DNA of 8,112 bases from the NCBI GenBank assembly GCA_030040395.1, contig JASHTU010000107.1, forward strand, positions 1-8,112. Reading direction: 5' to 3'. This document shows, piece after piece, positions 6,595 to 8,112 of the stretch. Numbering within the stretch: the first letter of the stretch is position 1; each line of letters begins with the position of its first letter. A program made the position numbers and the translations under genes. The notes beneath the pieces are model-generated. The model ran no database searches. It worked only from the letters and a program-made list of their open reading frames with translations, and was not told where the DNA came from. The stretch comes from Acidobacteriaceae bacterium (GTDB lineage: Bacteria > Acidobacteriota > Terriglobia > Terriglobales > Acidobacteriaceae).

Positions 6595-6674
6595 GCAATT
6601 CGCATACACTGGTTGGTTGCGCGGATTGTCAGGACGGCAAAGGCCCTGCGGCGCTGGGGAAAGAGCTGGGGAAG

Positions 6675-8112
6675 ATGCGGGTGAGAATTGGCGGGTATTT
6701 GCTGCTTGTGCTTTTTGCAGCGGGGGCTGCGAATGCGGGAGCGGAGACGCATTACAACGCGGAAGCAGCGCGGCTGAACAACCGCGGCGTGGCGCTGATG
6801 GGCCAGCAGTTTACCGAGCGCGCGTTGGAAGCCTTTAGCGACGCGTTCAAAACCGATCCCAAGCTGGCGCAGGCGGCCATCAACGAAGGCATCGCACTGC
6901 TCACGCTGCAGAGGCTGAACGACGCCAAACAAGCGCTTCGCGAGGGTATTGCCCTCGATCCGGACAGCGCCCAGGCCTGGTACAACCTGGGCTTGGCGCA
7001 GCGAGCGGGCAACGAACTGGAGCCGGCCTTAGCCAGTTTTCAACGTGCGGCCGCGATCAATCCCAGGGATGCGGACTCACTCTATTTTGAAGGCGTTTGC
7101 TACGCGGAGATGCGGCAGTTCGACGAGGCTGTGGGGATCTTTGAGAAGGTGCTCGCGATCGATCCCCTGCATGCATCGGCCGAGTTCGGCCTGGCGCGGT
7201 CTTTGCAACGCGCCGGCCACACGCCGGAGGCCAGGGAACATTTCAAGCGCTTCCAGCATTTGACGAGCACCAAGATCGGCGCGCCGATCGGCTTGTCCTA
7301 CGGAGAACAGGGACACTACTCGACGGTCACAGCAGTCGAAGCGCCGGAAACGATCGAGGGGAAGATGATTCCGGTGCGGCTGTTGGCGGAGCCGATGGTT
7401 TCGGGAAACGGCGGGTTCGATTACACGACCACGGGCGGCGCCTGCATGATGGACGCGACCGGCTCGGGGCGAATGGACCCGGTCATGGATCTTGTCCTGA
7501 TGCAATCGGGCGCGCAGGCCATTCGCGTGCTGCACAATCGTGGCGACGGAAGCTATGAAGAGCTGGACGCGCAGGCCATGGGTCTGAAGGCGGCAGGACA
7601 TGGGGTGGCCTGCGCCGTGGGCGATTACGACGGCGATGGGCTGAACGACCTGGCGGTGGCGTTGGAGAACGCCGTGTTGCTTTTTCATAACTTGGGACAC
7701 GGCAAGTTCAAGGACGTGACGGCGGAGGCGGGCCTGGCGCCGCGCAACCGGCCTTCGGGAATCACGTTTGTGGACTATGACCACGACGGAGATCTGGATC
7801 TGCTGCTCACCGGCGCTCCGCAAACGGCCGGTGGAGAGTCCAACGTGTTGTGGCGCAATAACGGCAATGGGACCTTTACCGAGCAGACCGCGGAGACTGG
7901 ATTGGGTGGAAGTGGAAAGACGGCGGCGGCGATTCTAACCGACTTCAACAACGATCGCGCCGTTGATCTGGCGGTGACCGGCGACGGGCCTTCCCCGCTC
8001 CTCTACGTAAATCCACGCGAGGGCAAGTACCCCACGCAGCCCGTGTATGAGGACCAAGAGCTGCCGCCGACGACGGGCATCGCGGTGCTCGACTACAACA
8101 AGGACGGCTGGA
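6675..8112 (+). CDS. Secreted TPR plus FG-GAP/VCBS repeat protein, partial (3' end outside window)
   Basis: The frame is open from the ATG at 6675 to the right edge (479 complete residues). A signal peptide covers residues 1-21 (core YLLLVLFAAGAANA). Five TPR-like units follow at about 31-195, for example AWYNLGLAQRAGNELEPALA and SLYFEGVCYAEMRQFDEAV. After a linker, FG-GAP/VCBS units begin near 245. Ca2+-loop motifs start at D317 (DYDGDGLND), D367 (DYDHDGDLD), D423 (DFNNDRAVD, altered) and D473 (DYNKDG, cut by the edge), with strands such as RNNGNGTFTEQT. It combines in one chain the two domain types encoded separately at 2194-5224. A GTG at 6681, with GGGGA 8 nt upstream, is an equally good start. 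An in-frame ATG at 6549 would put 42 odd residues before the signal peptide and is less likely. An ASPIC/UnbV end domain may follow outside the window. Function is unknown. Confidence 0.88.
   Translation, partial: MRVRIGGYLLLVLFAAGAANAGAETHYNAEAARLNNRGVALMGQQFTERALEAFSDAFKTDPKLAQAAINEGIALLTLQRLNDAKQALREGIALDPDSAQAWYNLGLAQRAGNELEPALASFQRAAAINPRDADSLYFEGVCYAEMRQFDEAVGIFEKVLAIDPLHASAEFGLARSLQRAGHTPEAREHFKRFQHLTSTKIGAPIGLSYGEQGHYSTVTAVEAPETIEGKMIPVRLLAEPMVSGNGGFDYTTTGGACMMDATGSGRMDPVMDLVLMQSGAQAIRVLHNRGDGSYEELDAQAMGLKAAGHGVACAVGDYDGDGLNDLAVALENAVLLFHNLGHGKFKDVTAEAGLAPRNRPSGITFVDYDHDGDLDLLLTGAPQTAGGESNVLWRNNGNGTFTEQTAETGLGGSGKTAAAILTDFNNDRAVDLAVTGDGPSPLLYVNPREGKYPTQPVYEDQELPPTTGIAVLDYNKDGW

Noticed and set aside
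6549..6674. In-frame upstream ATG at 6549 for the TPR/FG-GAP gene, with a CADC motif
   Set aside because: It would place 42 unrelated residues before a good signal peptide and overlap the tandem/inverted repeat. The CADC stretch lacks the histidine of a haem motif.
6931..7252. AAGCGCTT octamers at 6931-6938 and 7245-7252 as further LacI-type operators
   Set aside because: Both lie inside TPR codons (Gln-Ala-Leu and Phe-Lys-Arg-Phe contexts) and lack the flanking C...G of the GH30-upstream pair; chance hits are expected at this frequency.
7077..7823. Antisense open frame of 248 codons opposite the TPR/FG-GAP gene
   Set aside because: The plus strand encodes clear TPR and FG-GAP motifs here. 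The reverse translation is low-complexity Arg/His-rich sequence.

Overview
The window looks like chromosomal DNA from a GC-rich, Gram-negative bacterium, most likely an acidobacterium (Terriglobia-like). This placement rests on protein resemblance only: a secreted TPR protein paired with a CRTAC1-type FG-GAP/ASPIC-UnbV protein, next to a LacI regulator and a glycoside hydrolase, is a combination I associate with acidobacterial genomes. No rRNA, tRNA, CRISPR array, transposase or integrase gene was seen.

Layout. Positions 1-254 (minus strand) hold the N-terminal part of a small cupin protein that runs off the left edge. A 338-bp divergent region (255-592) carries a candidate promoter for each direction and two matching CAANCGNTTG palindromes just before the next gene. 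Plus-strand genes follow: a secreted GH30 glycoside hydrolase (593-2002); a secreted TPR protein (2194-3390) whose start lies only 10 nt after a TATAAT box; a secreted CRTAC1-type beta-propeller protein (3380-5224) overlapping it by 11 nt; a LacI-family regulator (5437-6501); and a secreted protein combining TPRs and FG-GAP repeats (6675 to the right edge, incomplete).

How the genes may work together. The GH30 enzyme would hydrolyse a beta-linked glycoside outside the cytoplasm. The LacI regulator has a full sugar-type sensor domain and a hinge-helix leucine of the kind that binds CpG-centred palindromes. The two palindromes upstream of GH30 have this form, so a local LacI-GH30 control circuit is a reasonable, testable proposal. 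The TPR and propeller proteins are exported and translationally linked, and the last gene joins the same two domain types in one chain. Their function is unknown. A role in binding or organising extracellular glycans or proteins is inference from location and fold only.

The most interesting items are the paired operator-like sites, the near-leaderless TPR gene, and the split versus fused TPR/propeller proteins beside a glycan-type regulator and hydrolase. All motif counts and alignments were done by eye.
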